Assembly: GCA_016790285.1 (NCBI GenBank)
Contig: JAEUPJ010000010.1
Coordinates: 1-64,000 of the forward strand
DNA length: 64,000 nt
Direction: 5' to 3'
Source of the DNA: Roseateles sp.
Lineage (GTDB): Bacteria; Pseudomonadota; Gammaproteobacteria; Burkholderiales; Burkholderiaceae_C
The notes under the pieces are model-generated. The model was not told where the DNA came from and searched no databases. It saw only the letters and a program-made list of their open reading frames with translations. The translations under genes were made by a program, and so were the position numbers. Positions 1 to 9,687 of this stretch are shown here, piece by piece. Position 1 is the stretch's first letter. Every line of letters starts with the position of its first letter.

Positions 1-90
1 GCCGTTGACGAGGTAGATCGACACCGGCACGTGTTCCTTGCGCAGCAGGTTCAGAAAGGGGTCCTGCAAAAGTTGGCCTTTGTTGCTCAC
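1..90 (-). CDS. hfq: RNA chaperone Hfq (5' part, runs off the window)
   Basis: The first 30 codons are present and read [20 protein letters not shown] and onward, the conserved N-terminal alpha helix and start of the Sm1 fold of Hfq. Hfq is a hexameric cytoplasmic RNA chaperone that pairs small RNAs with mRNAs. The start is a GTG preceded by GGAG six bases upstream; no in-frame ATG is available nearby. It lies downstream of der on the same strand, the usual betaproteobacterial order. The C-terminal part is beyond base 1. Confidence 0.93.
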   Translation of the reverse strand, partial: MSNKGQLLQDPFLNLLRKEHVPVSIYLVNG

Positions 91-163
91 GATATGCTCC
101 GTGTTGTTGGATGAGAGGCGGTCACCTTACCACAGGCCCGCCGTTCCGAGGCCGCCGGCGCGC

Positions 164-1510
164 TCAACCGCCCCGGTCGTCGAAGGGATTGCGCCCGGAG
201 CGCAACTCGATGCGCAAAGGAGTTCCGACCAGCTTGAAGTGCTCGCGGAATCGACCCTCGAGGTAGCGCTTGTACGACGCCGGCACGTGCTCGAGCGAGT
301 TGCCGTGGATCACGACGATCGGAGGATTCATCCCACCCTGGTGCGCGTAGCGCATCTTCGGTCGGAACCGGCCTTCCCGTCGGGGCTCCTGGTGGGCCAC
401 CGCTTCCTGCAGCACGCGCGTGAGCACCGGGGTGGGCATCTTCACCGTGGCAGAGGCGTGCGCTTGCAGCAAGGATTTCCAAAGGGCGGTCAGTCCGGTT
501 CGCTTGAGCGCAGAGATGTGGAGCACCGGCGCGAATTTCAAGAAGGCCAGCCGAGATTCCACCGACCGCTCGAGCATCTGCCGCTGGTAGTCGTCGGTCG
601 CATCCCACTTGTTGATCGCCACGACGACGGCACGGCCCGACTCGAGGATGTAGCCTGCGATGTGGGCGTCCTGGTCGCTGACCCCCTCCGTGGCGTCGAT
701 CAGCAGGACCACGACGTTCGCGTCGGCGATCGCCTGCAGCGTCTTCACGACCGAGAACTTCTCGATCGCCTCGAACACCCGCCCCTTGCGCCGCAAGCCC
801 GCGGTGTCGATGAGCTCGAAGTGCCGCCCGTCGCGCTCGAAGGGCACGTGGATCGCGTCGCGCGTCGTGCCCGGCTGGTCGAAGGCGATCAACCGCTCCT
901 CGCCCAGCCAGGCGTTGATGAGCGTGCTCTTGCCGGCGTTGGGGCGTCCGGCCACCGCGAGGCGGATCGGCCGGTCGGCGGCGTCGCCCTCTCCCCCGGA
1001 CACGTCTTCGGGCGGCGCCTCGAAGCCCTCGAGCGCCGCCTCGAGCAGGCTGCGAACGCCCTGCCCGTGCGCCGCGGACACCGGATGCGGCTCGCCCATG
1101 CCGAGCTCGTGGAACTCGGCCAGCGCCGGCGAGTCGGACATGCCCTCGGCCTTGTTCACGGCCAGGAGGGCGCGCTTGCCCTGCGTGCGGAGGTAGCGCG
1201 CGATGTCCTGGTCCTGCGCCGAGAGGCCGCTGCGGATGTCGGCCACGAAGATGACCACGTCCGCTTCGGCCACCGCGGCGCGCGTCTGCTTGGCCATCTC
1301 CGCCACCACGCCACTCGGCCGCTCGGGCTCGAAGCCGCCGGTGTCGACGACGATGAACTCGATGTCGCCGAAGCGCGCGTCGCCGTAGTGGCGGTCGCGC
1401 GTCAGGCCCGGGAAGTCGGCGACGATGGCGTCGCGCGTCTTCGTGATGCGGTTGAAGAGCGTGCTCTTGCCCACGTTGGGGCGGCCGACCAGGGCGATGA
1501 CCGGCTTCAT
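164..1510 (-). CDS. der: Ribosome-assembly GTPase Der (EngA)
   Basis: Der is a double-GTPase needed for late maturation of the 50S subunit. Both G domains are complete: domain 1 has GRPNVGKS (residues 9-16), DTGG (56-59) and NKAE (119-122); domain 2 has GRPNAGKS (188-195), DTAG (235-238) and NKWD (300-303). A KH-like RNA-binding domain fills the C-terminus. At 448 residues it is a normal length for betaproteobacteria, slightly shorter than the E. coli protein. It sits between bamB and hfq, 13 bases after the bamB stop, so it is probably co-transcribed with both. Confidence 0.97.
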   Translation of the reverse strand: MKPVIALVGRPNVGKSTLFNRITKTRDAIVADFPGLTRDRHYGDARFGDIEFIVVDTGGFEPERPSGVVAEMAKQTRAAVAEADVVIFVADIRSGLSAQDQDIARYLRTQGKRALLAVNKAEGMSDSPALAEFHELGMGEPHPVSAAHGQGVRSLLEAALEGFEAPPEDVSGGEGDAADRPIRLAVAGRPNAGKSTLINAWLGEERLIAFDQPGTTRDAIHVPFERDGRHFELIDTAGLRRKGRVFEAIEKFSVVKTLQAIADANVVVLLIDATEGVSDQDAHIAGYILESGRAVVVAINKWDATDDYQRQMLERSVESRLAFLKFAPVLHISALKRTGLTALWKSLLQAHASATVKMPTPVLTRVLQEAVAHQEPRREGRFRPKMRYAHQGGMNPPIVVIHGNSLEHVPASYKRYLEGRFREHFKLVGTPLRIELRSGRNPFDDRGG

Positions 1511-1523
1511 CGTCGGGCGGTCT

Positions 1524-2657
1524 TCAGTTGGGGCGGAACGCGAACAGCCCGCCGTCGCGCGTCACGACCAGCACCGTGGTGCCGCTCACGACCGGCGTCG
1601 TCACGACGGGCGTGCCGTCGGTGACCAGGCGCAGCTGCGTATCGCCGGTGGTCGTGCTCAGGAAGTGCACGTACCCGTCGAGATCGCCGAACACCACCAC
1701 CGGCCCCACGGCCAGCATGCCGGACAGGCCCCGATGCATGAACTTCTCGTTCGTCCACAGCACGTCGCCGTTGTCGGCGCGCCAGGCCGTGATGCGGTCG
1801 TTGGCATCGGCGCCGATCACGCGTTCGGCATCGCCGGCAAGGGCCCGGGAGCCCCCCACGTTGCGCGTCCACAGTAGGGCCCCGCGCTCGGCATCGACGC
1901 AGGCCACGGCCGACTGGAAGGCTCGCGCGCAATAGCGGCTGCCCTGCCGCACCGGCGGGCCCACCAGGTCGGCAAGGCGCTCGACCTCGTTCGTCCCGCG
2001 TGGCGTGGCCAGCGCGACGTCCCAGGCCAAGGACCCCTGCGTCGGCTCCAGCGCCGCCAAGCGCGGCCCCTGCCCCGTCAGCAGGGTGTTCCTGAAGGGG
2101 GCCAGCACGCCCGGCTGCGCCAGTGTCAACGGGTCGCCGGCCTTCTGGTAGACCCAAAGGCGCCGGCCGTCCAGCGCATCGAAGGCATGCACGACGCGGT
2201 CGACGGTCATCACGAAGACGCGCTCGCCGGCGACCAGAGGCGGGCTCACCACCGCCGAGGGCACGCGCTTGCGCCACTGGACGGCACCCTTGGCATCGAA
2301 GACCACGACCTCGTTGGCGCGCGTCACGACGCTCGTGAAGCGGCCATCGGTGCCGACCCCGGCCGAGACCTCGCCGCCGGCATCGGCCCGCCAGACTTCG
2401 CGGCCGTTCTCGGCGACCAGGGCACGCACGGTGCCGTCGGTGCCGGCGACGAAGAACATCCCGTCGCGCGCCGCCGGAACCAGCGGGAACCGCAGCGTCC
2501 CGATCTGGTCGAGCCAGACCTGGCGACCGGCGATCTTCGGCACGAAGTCCTCGAGCGGCTTGGGCTCGGGCTTGTCGGAGGCACAGCCGGACAGCCAGGT
2601 CGCCGCCACGGCGACGACGCCGAGCAGCGCGCGGCGGGCCCAAGCGCGGCCGGTCAT
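1524..2657 (-). CDS. bamB: Outer-membrane protein assembly lipoprotein BamB
   Basis: BamB is the beta-propeller lipoprotein of the BAM complex, which inserts beta-barrel proteins into the outer membrane. The chosen ATG gives a lipoprotein signal ending in the lipobox LSGC with the lipidated cysteine at residue 25. The remaining roughly 350 residues show PQQ/WD-like blade repeats such as [16 protein letters not shown] and [10 protein letters not shown]. Its ATG overlaps the stop of the upstream yfgM-like gene (ATGA), which fixes the start and implies translational coupling. The same reading frame stays open far upstream, but that region encodes YfgM in another frame. Confidence 0.95.
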   Translation of the reverse strand: MTGRAWARRALLGVVAVAATWLSGCASDKPEPKPLEDFVPKIAGRQVWLDQIGTLRFPLVPAARDGMFFVAGTDGTVRALVAENGREVWRADAGGEVSAGVGTDGRFTSVVTRANEVVVFDAKGAVQWRKRVPSAVVSPPLVAGERVFVMTVDRVVHAFDALDGRRLWVYQKAGDPLTLAQPGVLAPFRNTLLTGQGPRLAALEPTQGSLAWDVALATPRGTNEVERLADLVGPPVRQGSRYCARAFQSAVACVDAERGALLWTRNVGGSRALAGDAERVIGADANDRITAWRADNGDVLWTNEKFMHRGLSGMLAVGPVVVFGDLDGYVHFLSTTTGDTQLRLVTDGTPVVTTPVVSGTTVLVVTRDGGLFAFRPN

Positions 2658-3430
2658 TTCGAGGCAGCCGGCGCCACCGCGGGCCGGGCGGCCGCGGACG
2701 CGGCAGCGGCCGCAGCCGGGGTGGAGGACGCGGCCGCCGCGGGCGGGGCGGCGGAGGCCGCCGACCCGGCCGCCGGCGCCGATGCGGCGCCCGGAGGCGC
2801 GCCCAGGGCGGTCAGCTTGGCGTCGATCAGCCGCCGGTACTCCACCTTGTCGCTCATGGCGGCATAGGCCACCTGCCAGGCGTTGCGTGCCTCGGCCTTC
2901 TTGCCCTGCAGCATGAGCACGTCGCCACGCCGGTCGGCGACCAGCGCCTCGAAGCCCTCGGCCTTGGCCGCGTCGAGCGTCTTCAGCGCCTCGTCGTACT
3001 GCTTGGCGTCGGCCTGCAGCGCGGCCAGGCGCAGCCGCGCCACGGTGCGCATCTCGGACTCCTTGGCCTGCTCGGCGACCCAGGTCAGCGAGGCGCGCGC
3101 GTCCTCGGCCTTGCCCTTGTCGAACTGCACCTTGGCCGCGATGAGGCCGCCCTGCTGGGCATACGCGGTGCCGGGGAACCGCTGGCGCAGGTCGGCGAAG
3201 GCGCGCGAGGTCTTCTCGACATCCCCCGCCGAGGCGGCACGGTCGAGCTCGTCGAACAGCGCGCCCGCCTTGTTCCCCTGGTCGCGCTGGTACCACTGCC
3301 AACCGTTCCAGGCCGCGAAGCCGCCCAGCACCAGCACGAGCAGCCAGGTGATGAGGTTGCCGTACTTGTTCCAGAACGCCTTGACGGCGTCGAGTTGTTC
3401 CTGCTCTTGCAGGTCGAGGGAGGTGGCCAT
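2654..3430 (-). CDS. yfgM: YfgM-like TPR membrane protein (ancillary translocon subunit)
   Basis: This 258-residue protein has a short cytoplasmic N-terminus (LDLQEQEQLDAVKAFWNKYG), one membrane segment at about residues 28-46 (LITWLLVLVLGGFAAW) and a periplasmic TPR-like helical domain. That architecture matches YfgM, which associates with SecYEG and periplasmic chaperones such as PpiD. Its place between hisS and bamB is the conserved arrangement. The last 45 residues or so are an alanine/proline-rich low-complexity tail, which is probably variable. It overlaps bamB by four bases. Confidence 0.9.
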   Translation of the reverse strand: MATSLDLQEQEQLDAVKAFWNKYGNLITWLLVLVLGGFAAWNGWQWYQRDQGNKAGALFDELDRAASAGDVEKTSRAFADLRQRFPGTAYAQQGGLIAAKVQFDKGKAEDARASLTWVAEQAKESEMRTVARLRLAALQADAKQYDEALKTLDAAKAEGFEALVADRRGDVLMLQGKKAEARNAWQVAYAAMSDKVEYRRLIDAKLTALGAPPGAASAPAAGSAASAAPPAAAASSTPAAAAAASAAARPAVAPAASK

Positions 3431-3559
3431 GGAGCGGGGTGTGGGGTCGCGGGCGCGGGTCGTCGGCGTCGGGGGCTGCGGCGTGCTGGCTCGTTCGCGT
3501 CCGCCAGGCGGCGCGCGGGCAAGCGGCGGATTATCTCTTGCGTGTCCTGGTCGCCGGGA

Positions 3560-4933
3560 TCAGGCCACCGGGCCGCGCAGCGCCGCCTGCAAGGCGTCGA
3601 GGTCGGCCAGCGGGAACTGCCGCTGGACCGCGGCCGCGTCCCGCAGCGACTTCAGCGCCACCTCACCGCGCGAGAGCTCGTCGGAACCGAAGACGAGCGC
3701 GAAGCGCGCGCCGCTCGCGTCGGCCTTCTTGAACTGGCTCTTCATGCTGCCCTGCCCGTCCTTGGACGCGGCGTGCATGACGATCGCGAGGCCGCGCTCG
3801 CGCAGCGTCGCCAGCACGGGCATGACGCGCGGCAGCGACGCCGCGTCGGGCACGACGGCGTAGGCGTCGGGCGCCGACGAGGGCACTGGCGTGCCGACGG
3901 CCGCCAGCGCGAGCAGCAATCGTTCGGTGCCGAGCCCGAAGCCGATGCCCGGGGCAGGCTTGCCGCCCAGCGTCTCGATCAGCCGGTCGTAGCGGCCACC
4001 TCCGCACACCGTGCTCTGGGCGCCCAGGTGCGGGCTCTTCCACTCGAACACGGTGAGGTTGTAGTAGTCCATGCCGCGCACCAAGCGCGGATTGACCGTG
4101 TAAGCGAGCCCGGCCGCGTCGAGCACGGCGCGCAGCGCGCCGAAGTGCGCCATCGACTCCGGACCCAGGAAGTCGATCAGCTTGGGCGCGCCGACCACCA
4201 CCGGCTCCATCGCCGGATTCTTGGTGTCGAGGATGCGAAGCGGGTTGCTGTGCAGGCGCCGGCGGGCGTCTTCGTCCAACCGGTCGGCGTGGGCCTCGAA
4301 GTGCGCGATCAGCGCGTCACGGTGCGCGCGGCGCTCCTCCGGCTGGCCGAGGCTGTTGAGCTCGAGCACGATATCGCGGCCCTCGACGAGGCCGAACTCG
4401 CGCCACAGCGCGCGCAGCATCAGGATGATCTCGGCGTCGACATCGGGCCCGGGGTGGCCGAGCGCTTCCACGTCGAGCTGGTCGAACTGGCGCGAGCGCC
4501 CCTTCTGCGGCCGCTCGTGGCGGAACATCGGGCCCATCTGCCAGATGCGCAGCGGCCCGTTGTAGAGCGCGTTGTGCTCGTTGATGGCGCGCACGATGCC
4601 GGCCGTGGCCTCGGGACGCAGCGTCAGCGCGTCACCGTTCATCGCGTCGGTCCAGGAGAACATCTCCTTTTCGACGATGTCGGTCACCTCGCCGAGGCCG
4701 CGCACGAAGAGGGCCGTCGGCTCGACGATGGGCGTGCGCAGGTTGCGGTAGCCCCAGCGCGCGAGCACGCCGCGCATCACGCCCTCCACCCACTCCCAGC
4801 GGTGCGCCTCGTCGGGCAAGAGGTCGTTCATGCCCTTCACCGCCTGCAGGGCGGCCGGCGTCGAGCCTGGCTTCGTGGGTTGCTGCATCGGCGACGCAGC
4901 ACTTGCCTTCACGGCATCTTGGGGTTGTGCCAT
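3560..4933 (-). CDS. hisS: Histidyl-tRNA synthetase
   Basis: Class II aminoacyl-tRNA synthetase that charges tRNA-His. Recognisable motifs are motif 2 ([15 protein letters not shown]), the histidine-specific LVRGMDYYN (usually LVRGLDYYN), motif 3 in [12 protein letters not shown] and a C-terminal anticodon-binding domain. The ATG at 4933 gives 457 residues. An internal ATG at 4888 would remove a poorly conserved 15-residue leader and is an alternative; neither has a strong Shine-Dalgarno. Core homology starts at [13 protein letters not shown]. It follows ispG after a 32-base spacer containing a hairpin. Confidence 0.95.
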   Translation of the reverse strand: MAQPQDAVKASAASPMQQPTKPGSTPAALQAVKGMNDLLPDEAHRWEWVEGVMRGVLARWGYRNLRTPIVEPTALFVRGLGEVTDIVEKEMFSWTDAMNGDALTLRPEATAGIVRAINEHNALYNGPLRIWQMGPMFRHERPQKGRSRQFDQLDVEALGHPGPDVDAEIILMLRALWREFGLVEGRDIVLELNSLGQPEERRAHRDALIAHFEAHADRLDEDARRRLHSNPLRILDTKNPAMEPVVVGAPKLIDFLGPESMAHFGALRAVLDAAGLAYTVNPRLVRGMDYYNLTVFEWKSPHLGAQSTVCGGGRYDRLIETLGGKPAPGIGFGLGTERLLLALAAVGTPVPSSAPDAYAVVPDAASLPRVMPVLATLRERGLAIVMHAASKDGQGSMKSQFKKADASGARFALVFGSDELSRGEVALKSLRDAAAVQRQFPLADLDALQAALRGPVA

Positions 4934-4942
4934 CGGAGTGCT

Positions 4943-4961
4943 TGCCCGGCCGCGCCGGGCA
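4943..4961. other. GC-rich hairpin between ispG and hisS
   Basis: TGCCCGGC and GCCGGGCA form an 8-bp perfect stem around a 3-base loop. It fills most of the 32-base gap between the two minus-strand genes. There is no following T-tract, so it is more likely an mRNA processing or stability element than a terminator. It may also obscure the hisS ribosome-binding site. Confidence 0.45.
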
Positions 4962-4965
4962 GGTA

Positions 4966-6249
4966 TCAATGCGAAGCAGTCGCGGCCTGGGCGGCCGCGG
5001 CGGCGCCAAAGCGCCGCTCGATGTAGTTCTCGACGATCTTGTGGAACTCGGTGGCGATGCCTTCGCCACGCAGCGTCAGCGCCTTCTCGCCGTCGATGAA
5101 GACGGGCGCCGCAGGCGCCTCGCCGGTGCCCGGCAGGCTGATGCCGATGTCGGCATGCTTGCTCTCGCCCGGGCCGTTGACGATGCAGCCCATCACCGCG
5201 ACCTTGAGGTTCTCGACGCCCGGGTAGCGGCTCTTCCATACCGGCATCTGCGCGCGCAGGAAGTCGTCGATCCGCTTGGCCAGTTCCTGGAACGTGGTGC
5301 TGGTGGTGCGGCCGCAGCCGGGGCACGCGGTGACGCTGGGGTTGAAGGCACGCAGGCCCAGCGACTGCAGCACCTCCAGCGCCACCACCACCTCCTGCGT
5401 GCGCGCCTCGCCCGGCTGGGGCGTGAGGCTGACGCGGATGGTGTCGCCGATGCCTTCTTGCAGCAGCACGCCCAGCGCGGTGGCCGAGGCCACCGTGCCC
5501 TTGGTGCCCATGCCGGCCTCGGTGAGGCCCAGGTGCAGCGCGTAGTCGCAGCGCGCAGCCAGCGCACGGTACACGGCGATGAGGTCCTGAACGCCGCTGA
5601 CCTTGCAGCTGATGATGATCTGGTCGGCGTCGAGCCCGAGCTCGCGCGCATAGGCCGCCGAGCCGAGCGCCGACTGCACCAGCGCCTGGTACATCACCTG
5701 CTTGGCATCCAGCGGCTGCGCGCGAGCGGCGTTCTCGTCCATCAGCGCCGCCAGCAGCTCCTGGTCGAGGCTGCCCCAGTTGACGCCGATGCGCACCACC
5801 TTGTCGTGGCGGATGGCCGCTTCGACCATCATCGCGAACTGGCGGTCCCGCTTGTCGCCCTTGCCGACGTTGCCCGGGTTGATGCGGTACTTCGACAGCG
5901 CCTGCGCCATCGCCGGGAATTCGGTGAGCAGGCGATGGCCGTTGTAGTGGAAGTCGCCCACCAGCGGCACGTCGATGCCCATGCGGTCGAGCTGCTCGCG
6001 GATGTAGGGCACCTGCTCGGCGGCCTCGGGCGTGTTGACGGTGATGCGCACCAGCTCGGAGCCCGCGATCGCCAGCTCCTTGACCTGGATGGCCGTGCCG
6101 ATGGCGTCCACCGTGTCGGTATTCGTCATGGACTGCACACGCACCGGGGCATCGCCGCCGATGGTCACCACACGATCGCCCCAGACGACACGCGCCTGGC
6201 GGCTCCTGCGCGGCGCGGGCGCCGCCTCGGGGATGATCCACTCGCTCAT
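4966..6249 (-). CDS. ispG: 4-hydroxy-3-methylbut-2-enyl diphosphate synthase IspG (GcpE)
   Basis: IspG converts ME-cPP to HMBPP in the MEP isoprenoid pathway using a [4Fe-4S] cluster. The protein has the TIM-barrel start [11 protein letters not shown], the segment GDFHYNGH, and C-terminal cysteine motifs [10 protein letters not shown] and [11 protein letters not shown] that carry cluster ligands. At 427 residues it is the normal length for proteobacteria without the plant-type insert. The ATG shares its A with the last base of the rodZ-like stop codon (TGATG), which fixes the start. Confidence 0.96.
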   Translation of the reverse strand: MSEWIIPEAAPAPRRSRQARVVWGDRVVTIGGDAPVRVQSMTNTDTVDAIGTAIQVKELAIAGSELVRITVNTPEAAEQVPYIREQLDRMGIDVPLVGDFHYNGHRLLTEFPAMAQALSKYRINPGNVGKGDKRDRQFAMMVEAAIRHDKVVRIGVNWGSLDQELLAALMDENAARAQPLDAKQVMYQALVQSALGSAAYARELGLDADQIIISCKVSGVQDLIAVYRALAARCDYALHLGLTEAGMGTKGTVASATALGVLLQEGIGDTIRVSLTPQPGEARTQEVVVALEVLQSLGLRAFNPSVTACPGCGRTTSTTFQELAKRIDDFLRAQMPVWKSRYPGVENLKVAVMGCIVNGPGESKHADIGISLPGTGEAPAAPVFIDGEKALTLRGEGIATEFHKIVENYIERRFGAAAAAQAATASH

Positions 6250-7178
6250 CAATTCAACTCCAGTCGAGCGACGTTGTTGCTGCCGCGGGCGGCGAGGTCG
6301 ACGGCGGCACCCCGCCACTCGAGCCGCGTACCGCGCACGTTGCCGACGCGGACCTTGTAAGGCGCCGCGCCGCTGTATTCCTGCTGCTCGCCCTCGCGCA
6401 GGACGCGCGAGATCAGCACCTGGCCCTGGGCGTCGACGACCTCGACCCAGGTGTCGGCGGTGGCCGTGACGCGCAGCGCACTGCCGGGCACCACAGTGAT
6501 CACCGGCTTGATGGGCGCGGAAGCCACCGCCGGGGGCGGGGCCACCTCGCGCACCTGCAGCGGCGCGGACGCCACAGGCAGTGCGACCGGCGCCACGCTC
6601 GCCACCGGGGCAGACGCGGAAGGGCTCACCGCGACCGAGGCCGCAGGTGCCGGAACGAACTCCACCGGCGCGCTCGCCGCAGCGGTCACGACGCCCGCGG
6701 AGGCCGCCGCCGGCGGAGCGGAGGCGGCCCCCTCCCGGTCGGCGATCCAGCCAGCCGGCACCCAATAGACGGCTGCCGCGGCCAGCAGCAGCAGCGCCGG
6801 CCCCCAGACGACGGGGCGCATCACCACGGCCAGCGCACCGCCATCCATCGGGCTGCCGCTGGCATTGCGCTCCCGGAAGGGCTGGTTCAGGCCCGGGCGC
6901 ACGTCGAAGCCTTGCTCGCTGCTGCGCGGCAGCAAGGCCAACACAGGCGCCGGGTCCACCTTCAGGGCGCGGCACATGGCGGTGGCCAGAGCGCGGGCGA
7001 AAGTGGCGTCAGGCAGCAGGTCGAAGCGGTCTGCCTCCAGGGCTTCCAGCTTGGCCTGTGGCACCTTGAGCATGACGGCCAGCGCCGCGATGTGCAGGCC
7101 GCGCTGCTGGCGGGCATTGCGCAGCCACGCACCGGCGGTGGCTGCGGCGTGGGCACGTCCCTCGGAGATGGGTTCCAT
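6249..7178 (-). CDS. rodZ: RodZ-like cell-shape protein (HTH, one TM, DUF4115)
   Basis: An N-terminal Cro/C1-type helix-turn-helix ([20 protein letters not shown] onward, about residues 17-90) is followed by one membrane segment near residues 125-145, a long Ala/Pro/Val-rich linker and a C-terminal DUF4115 beta domain ([18 protein letters not shown]). This is the RodZ layout; RodZ links MreB to the cell-wall elongation machinery. The 309-residue length is typical. Its position between pilW and ispG matches other Burkholderiales. The linker, about 80 residues of Ala/Ser/Val/Pro, is low complexity. Confidence 0.88.
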   Translation of the reverse strand: MEPISEGRAHAAATAGAWLRNARQQRGLHIAALAVMLKVPQAKLEALEADRFDLLPDATFARALATAMCRALKVDPAPVLALLPRSSEQGFDVRPGLNQPFRERNASGSPMDGGALAVVMRPVVWGPALLLLAAAAVYWVPAGWIADREGAASAPPAAASAGVVTAAASAPVEFVPAPAASVAVSPSASAPVASVAPVALPVASAPLQVREVAPPPAVASAPIKPVITVVPGSALRVTATADTWVEVVDAQGQVLISRVLREGEQQEYSGAAPYKVRVGNVRGTRLEWRGAAVDLAARGSNNVARLELN

Positions 7179-7213
7179 CGTCTGGTCGTTGTTGTTGTAT
7201 GCCGCGGTGCGGC

Positions 7214-8005
7214 TTATTCGTCGAAGCGGCCGGCGTCCAGCAGCTGCGTCTCAGGCGACTGCGGATGCTTGCGGCGCAACTGCAGTGACAGATCATCGAA
7301 CGCGCCCGTGTTGGCGAGCTTGCGCTCGATGCGCAGTTGCAGCCAGAGGCTTTGCGCGTTGACCTGCTCGGGCTGCCCATTGACACGCTTGACGTAGAAG
7401 CGCGCCCGTTCGTACTCCGCATTGCGGAACAGCACGTCCGACAGGTTGACCGCGATGGCCGGGTTGCCCGGGTCCAGCTCGAAGGCGCGCAGCAGGGTCT
7501 TCTCGGCGACGAGCAGACGCCCCGCACGGGCCTCGCACACGCCCTTGGCCAGCAGCGTGCGGGCCGGCGCGCGGTAGGTGGACTGCGACAGCGCCTGGTC
7601 GAACAGCGCATCGGCCGTCTGCCAGCGCTGCTGCTGGCACATGAACCAGCCGTAGTTGTGCAGGGTGTCCGGGTCATTGGGGTAGACGGTCAGTGCGCGG
7701 CGGAAGGCTTCCTCCGCCAGCTGCGCGTCACCCATGGCACCGTAGATGAGACCACGCAGGTTGACGGCCTCGCGCATGTCCGGCTTGGCCTGCAGGGCGA
7801 GCTTGAGCTCGTCGAGCGCCGTCGAGAACTGGCCTCGCGAGAAGTAGCCCTGGGCTAGCTCGAGGCGGATGCCCGCGCGGCGGTCGGCGTCCGTCTGGTC
7901 GGAGTCGGTCTTGATCTCGCGGTCCGTACTCGGCGCCGTGCCGGCACAGCCGGTGAGCATGAGGGCAGTCAGCGTGAGGGTCAGGGCAGGCAGCAGGCGC
8001 TTCAT
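7214..8005 (-). CDS. pilW: Type IV pilus biogenesis/stability lipoprotein PilW (PilF)
   Basis: This is a TPR outer-membrane lipoprotein that helps multimerise and localise the PilQ secretin. From the ATG at 8005, preceded by GAGGA, it has a lipobox LTGC with cysteine 20 and then about six TPR motifs, for example ELAQGYFSRGQFSTALDELK and DTLHNYGWFMCQQQRW. An alternative ATG at 8026 overlaps the rlmN stop (TGATG) but pushes the signal peptide seven residues inward. The order rlmN-pilW-rodZ-ispG is the usual context for this protein. Confidence 0.9.
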   Translation of the reverse strand: MKRLLPALTLTLTALMLTGCAGTAPSTDREIKTDSDQTDADRRAGIRLELAQGYFSRGQFSTALDELKLALQAKPDMREAVNLRGLIYGAMGDAQLAEEAFRRALTVYPNDPDTLHNYGWFMCQQQRWQTADALFDQALSQSTYRAPARTLLAKGVCEARAGRLLVAEKTLLRAFELDPGNPAIAVNLSDVLFRNAEYERARFYVKRVNGQPEQVNAQSLWLQLRIERKLANTGAFDDLSLQLRRKHPQSPETQLLDAGRFDE

Positions 8006-8025
8006 CAGGTCCTCGATCGGGGGCA

Positions 8026-9135
8026 TCACTCGGATTTGGCCACCGTCACGGGGGCCCTGACCATGCGGATATGCGCGCGGGTGCGGTCCTGCACTTCCCC
8101 GGCGAGCTGCCCGCAAGCAGCATCGATGTCGTCGCCGCGCGTCTTGCGAACGGTCGTCACGATGCCGGCCTGGATCAGCACCTCGGCAAAGGCCTGCACA
8201 CGGGCGTTGGTGCTGCGCGTGAGGCCTGAAGCCGGGAAGGGGTTGAACGGGATCAGGTTGATCTTGCAGCTGACCTTGTTTTTCAGCAGCTTCACCAGCG
8301 CCATCGCCTGCTCCGGCGTGTCGTTCACCTCCTGCAGCATGCAGTACTCGAAGGTGATGAAGTCGCGCGGGGCCTTGTCGAGGTAGCGGTTGCAGGCCGC
8401 CAGCAGCTCGTCGATGGGGTATTTCTTGTTCAGCGGCACGAGCTGGTCGCGCAGCGGGTCGGTCGGTGCGTGCAGGCTCACCGCCAGGGCGACCGGGCAG
8501 TCCTCGCGCAGGCGGTCGATCATGGGCACGACGCCCGAGGTCGAGACGGTGACGCGGCGGCGGCTCAGCCCGTAGCCGTGGTCGTCCAGCATCGTCTTGA
8601 GCGCAGGCACGAGCTGGTCGTAGTTCTGCAGTGGCTCACCCATGCCCATCATCACCACGTTGGAGATGACACGCTCGGTGGTGTTCTGGCGCTGGCGCAG
8701 GTTGTGCTCGGCGAACCAGAGCTGGGCAACGATCTCGGCCGTGCTCAGATTGCGGCTGAAGCCCTGGTGGCCCGTCGAGCAGAAACGGCAGCCGACGGCG
8801 CAGCCGGCCTGGCTGGACACACACAGCGTGCCGCGGTCGTCTTCGGGAATGAACACCGCCTCGACGGCGTTGCCCGCGCCGACGTCGAACAGCCACTTGA
8901 TGGTGCCGTCAGCGGAAACGTGTTCGGAGATGACGGTGAGGCCCTGGATGACGGCCCGACCGGCGAGCTTCTCGCGCAGGGACTTGGCGAGGTCGGACAT
9001 CTGGTCGAAGTCCGACGCGCCCTTTTGGTGGATCCAGCGGAAGAGCTGGGTCGCACGGAACTTTTTTTCGCCCAGTTGCTCGCAGAAGGCGGCCAAGCCT
9101 GGCAGATCGAAACCGAGCAGGTTGACCGCGTCCAT
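8026..9135 (-). CDS. rlmN: Dual-specificity RNA methyltransferase RlmN
   Basis: Radical-SAM enzyme that makes 2-methyladenosine at 23S A2503 and at tRNA A37. The cluster motif CAVGCRFC places cysteines 112, 116 and 119 in CxxxCxxC spacing, and the C-terminal [13 protein letters not shown] carries the methyl-carrier cysteine. The chosen ATG has AGGAAG about five bases upstream and gives 369 residues; an ATG eight codons further upstream lacks a good site. It is followed by pilW with a possible TGATG overlap. Confidence 0.95.
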   Translation of the reverse strand: MDAVNLLGFDLPGLAAFCEQLGEKKFRATQLFRWIHQKGASDFDQMSDLAKSLREKLAGRAVIQGLTVISEHVSADGTIKWLFDVGAGNAVEAVFIPEDDRGTLCVSSQAGCAVGCRFCSTGHQGFSRNLSTAEIVAQLWFAEHNLRQRQNTTERVISNVVMMGMGEPLQNYDQLVPALKTMLDDHGYGLSRRRVTVSTSGVVPMIDRLREDCPVALAVSLHAPTDPLRDQLVPLNKKYPIDELLAACNRYLDKAPRDFITFEYCMLQEVNDTPEQAMALVKLLKNKVSCKINLIPFNPFPASGLTRSTNARVQAFAEVLIQAGIVTTVRKTRGDDIDAACGQLAGEVQDRTRAHIRMVRAPVTVAKSE

Positions 9136-9175
9136 AGGAACTTCCTGGGCCGGGGTCACCGACCCCGTTGTGGGA

Positions 9176-9604
9176 TCAGCGACCCGAGTAGACGTTCATG
9201 CCGGGGAAGAAGAACGCCACTTCGGCAGCAGCCGTTTCAGCGGCGTCGGAGCCGTGCACGGCGTTGGCATCGATGCTGTCGGCGAAGTCGGCGCGGATGG
9301 TGCCCTTCTCGGCCTTCTTCGGGTCGGTGGCGCCCATCAGGTCACGGTTCTTCAGGATGGCGCCTTCGCCTTCCAGGACCTGGATCATGACGGGACCGGA
9401 GACCATGAAGTTCACCAGGTCGTTGAAGAAGGGGCGGGCCTTGTGCACAGCGTAGAACTGCTCGGCTTCACCGCGCGACAGGTGGACCATCTTGGCCGCG
9501 ATGACCTTCAGGCCAGCGCCTTCGAAGCGGGCGTAGATCTGGCCGATGACGTTCTTCGCCACGGCATCGGGCTTGATGATGGACAGGGTGCGTTCGATCG
9601 CCAT
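9176..9604 (-). CDS. ndk: Nucleoside diphosphate kinase
   Basis: Ndk equilibrates NTP and dNTP pools by phosphoryl transfer through a histidine. The protein starts [15 protein letters not shown] and contains the active-site segment [10 protein letters not shown]. It is 142 residues, the normal length. The ATG has GGAG about eight bases upstream; a longer frame beginning ten codons earlier lacks support. It is the first gene of the ndk-rlmN-pilW run and has its own likely promoter. Confidence 0.96.
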   Translation of the reverse strand: MAIERTLSIIKPDAVAKNVIGQIYARFEGAGLKVIAAKMVHLSRGEAEQFYAVHKARPFFNDLVNFMVSGPVMIQVLEGEGAILKNRDLMGATDPKKAEKGTIRADFADSIDANAVHGSDAAETAAAEVAFFFPGMNVYSGR

Positions 9605-9642
9605 GGTGTTCTCCTGGAGGGGCGTATTGGACAAAGCCTGCG

Positions 9643-9683
9643 ATTGTAGCGGGGAGGGATGACCCTAATCAGGTCACCCCGCT
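9643..9683 (-). promoter_or_regulatory. ndk -10 box with adjoining dyad downstream of rluB
   Basis: On the minus strand a TACAAT -10 hexamer (9643-9648) lies 39 bases before the ndk ATG, with no clear -35. Just upstream a two-part dyad (AGCGGGG/CCCCGCT outside, TGACC/GGTCA inside) spans 9648-9683. The dyad starts five bases past the rluB stop. It could end the rluB transcript or act as an operator for ndk. Confidence 0.4.
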
Positions 9684-9687
9684 GGCG

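Noticed and set aside
3560-6241. 893-residue frame that would fuse hisS to an upstream Arg/His-rich segment
   Set aside because: The upstream part is ispG read out of frame; hisS homology begins near 4933.
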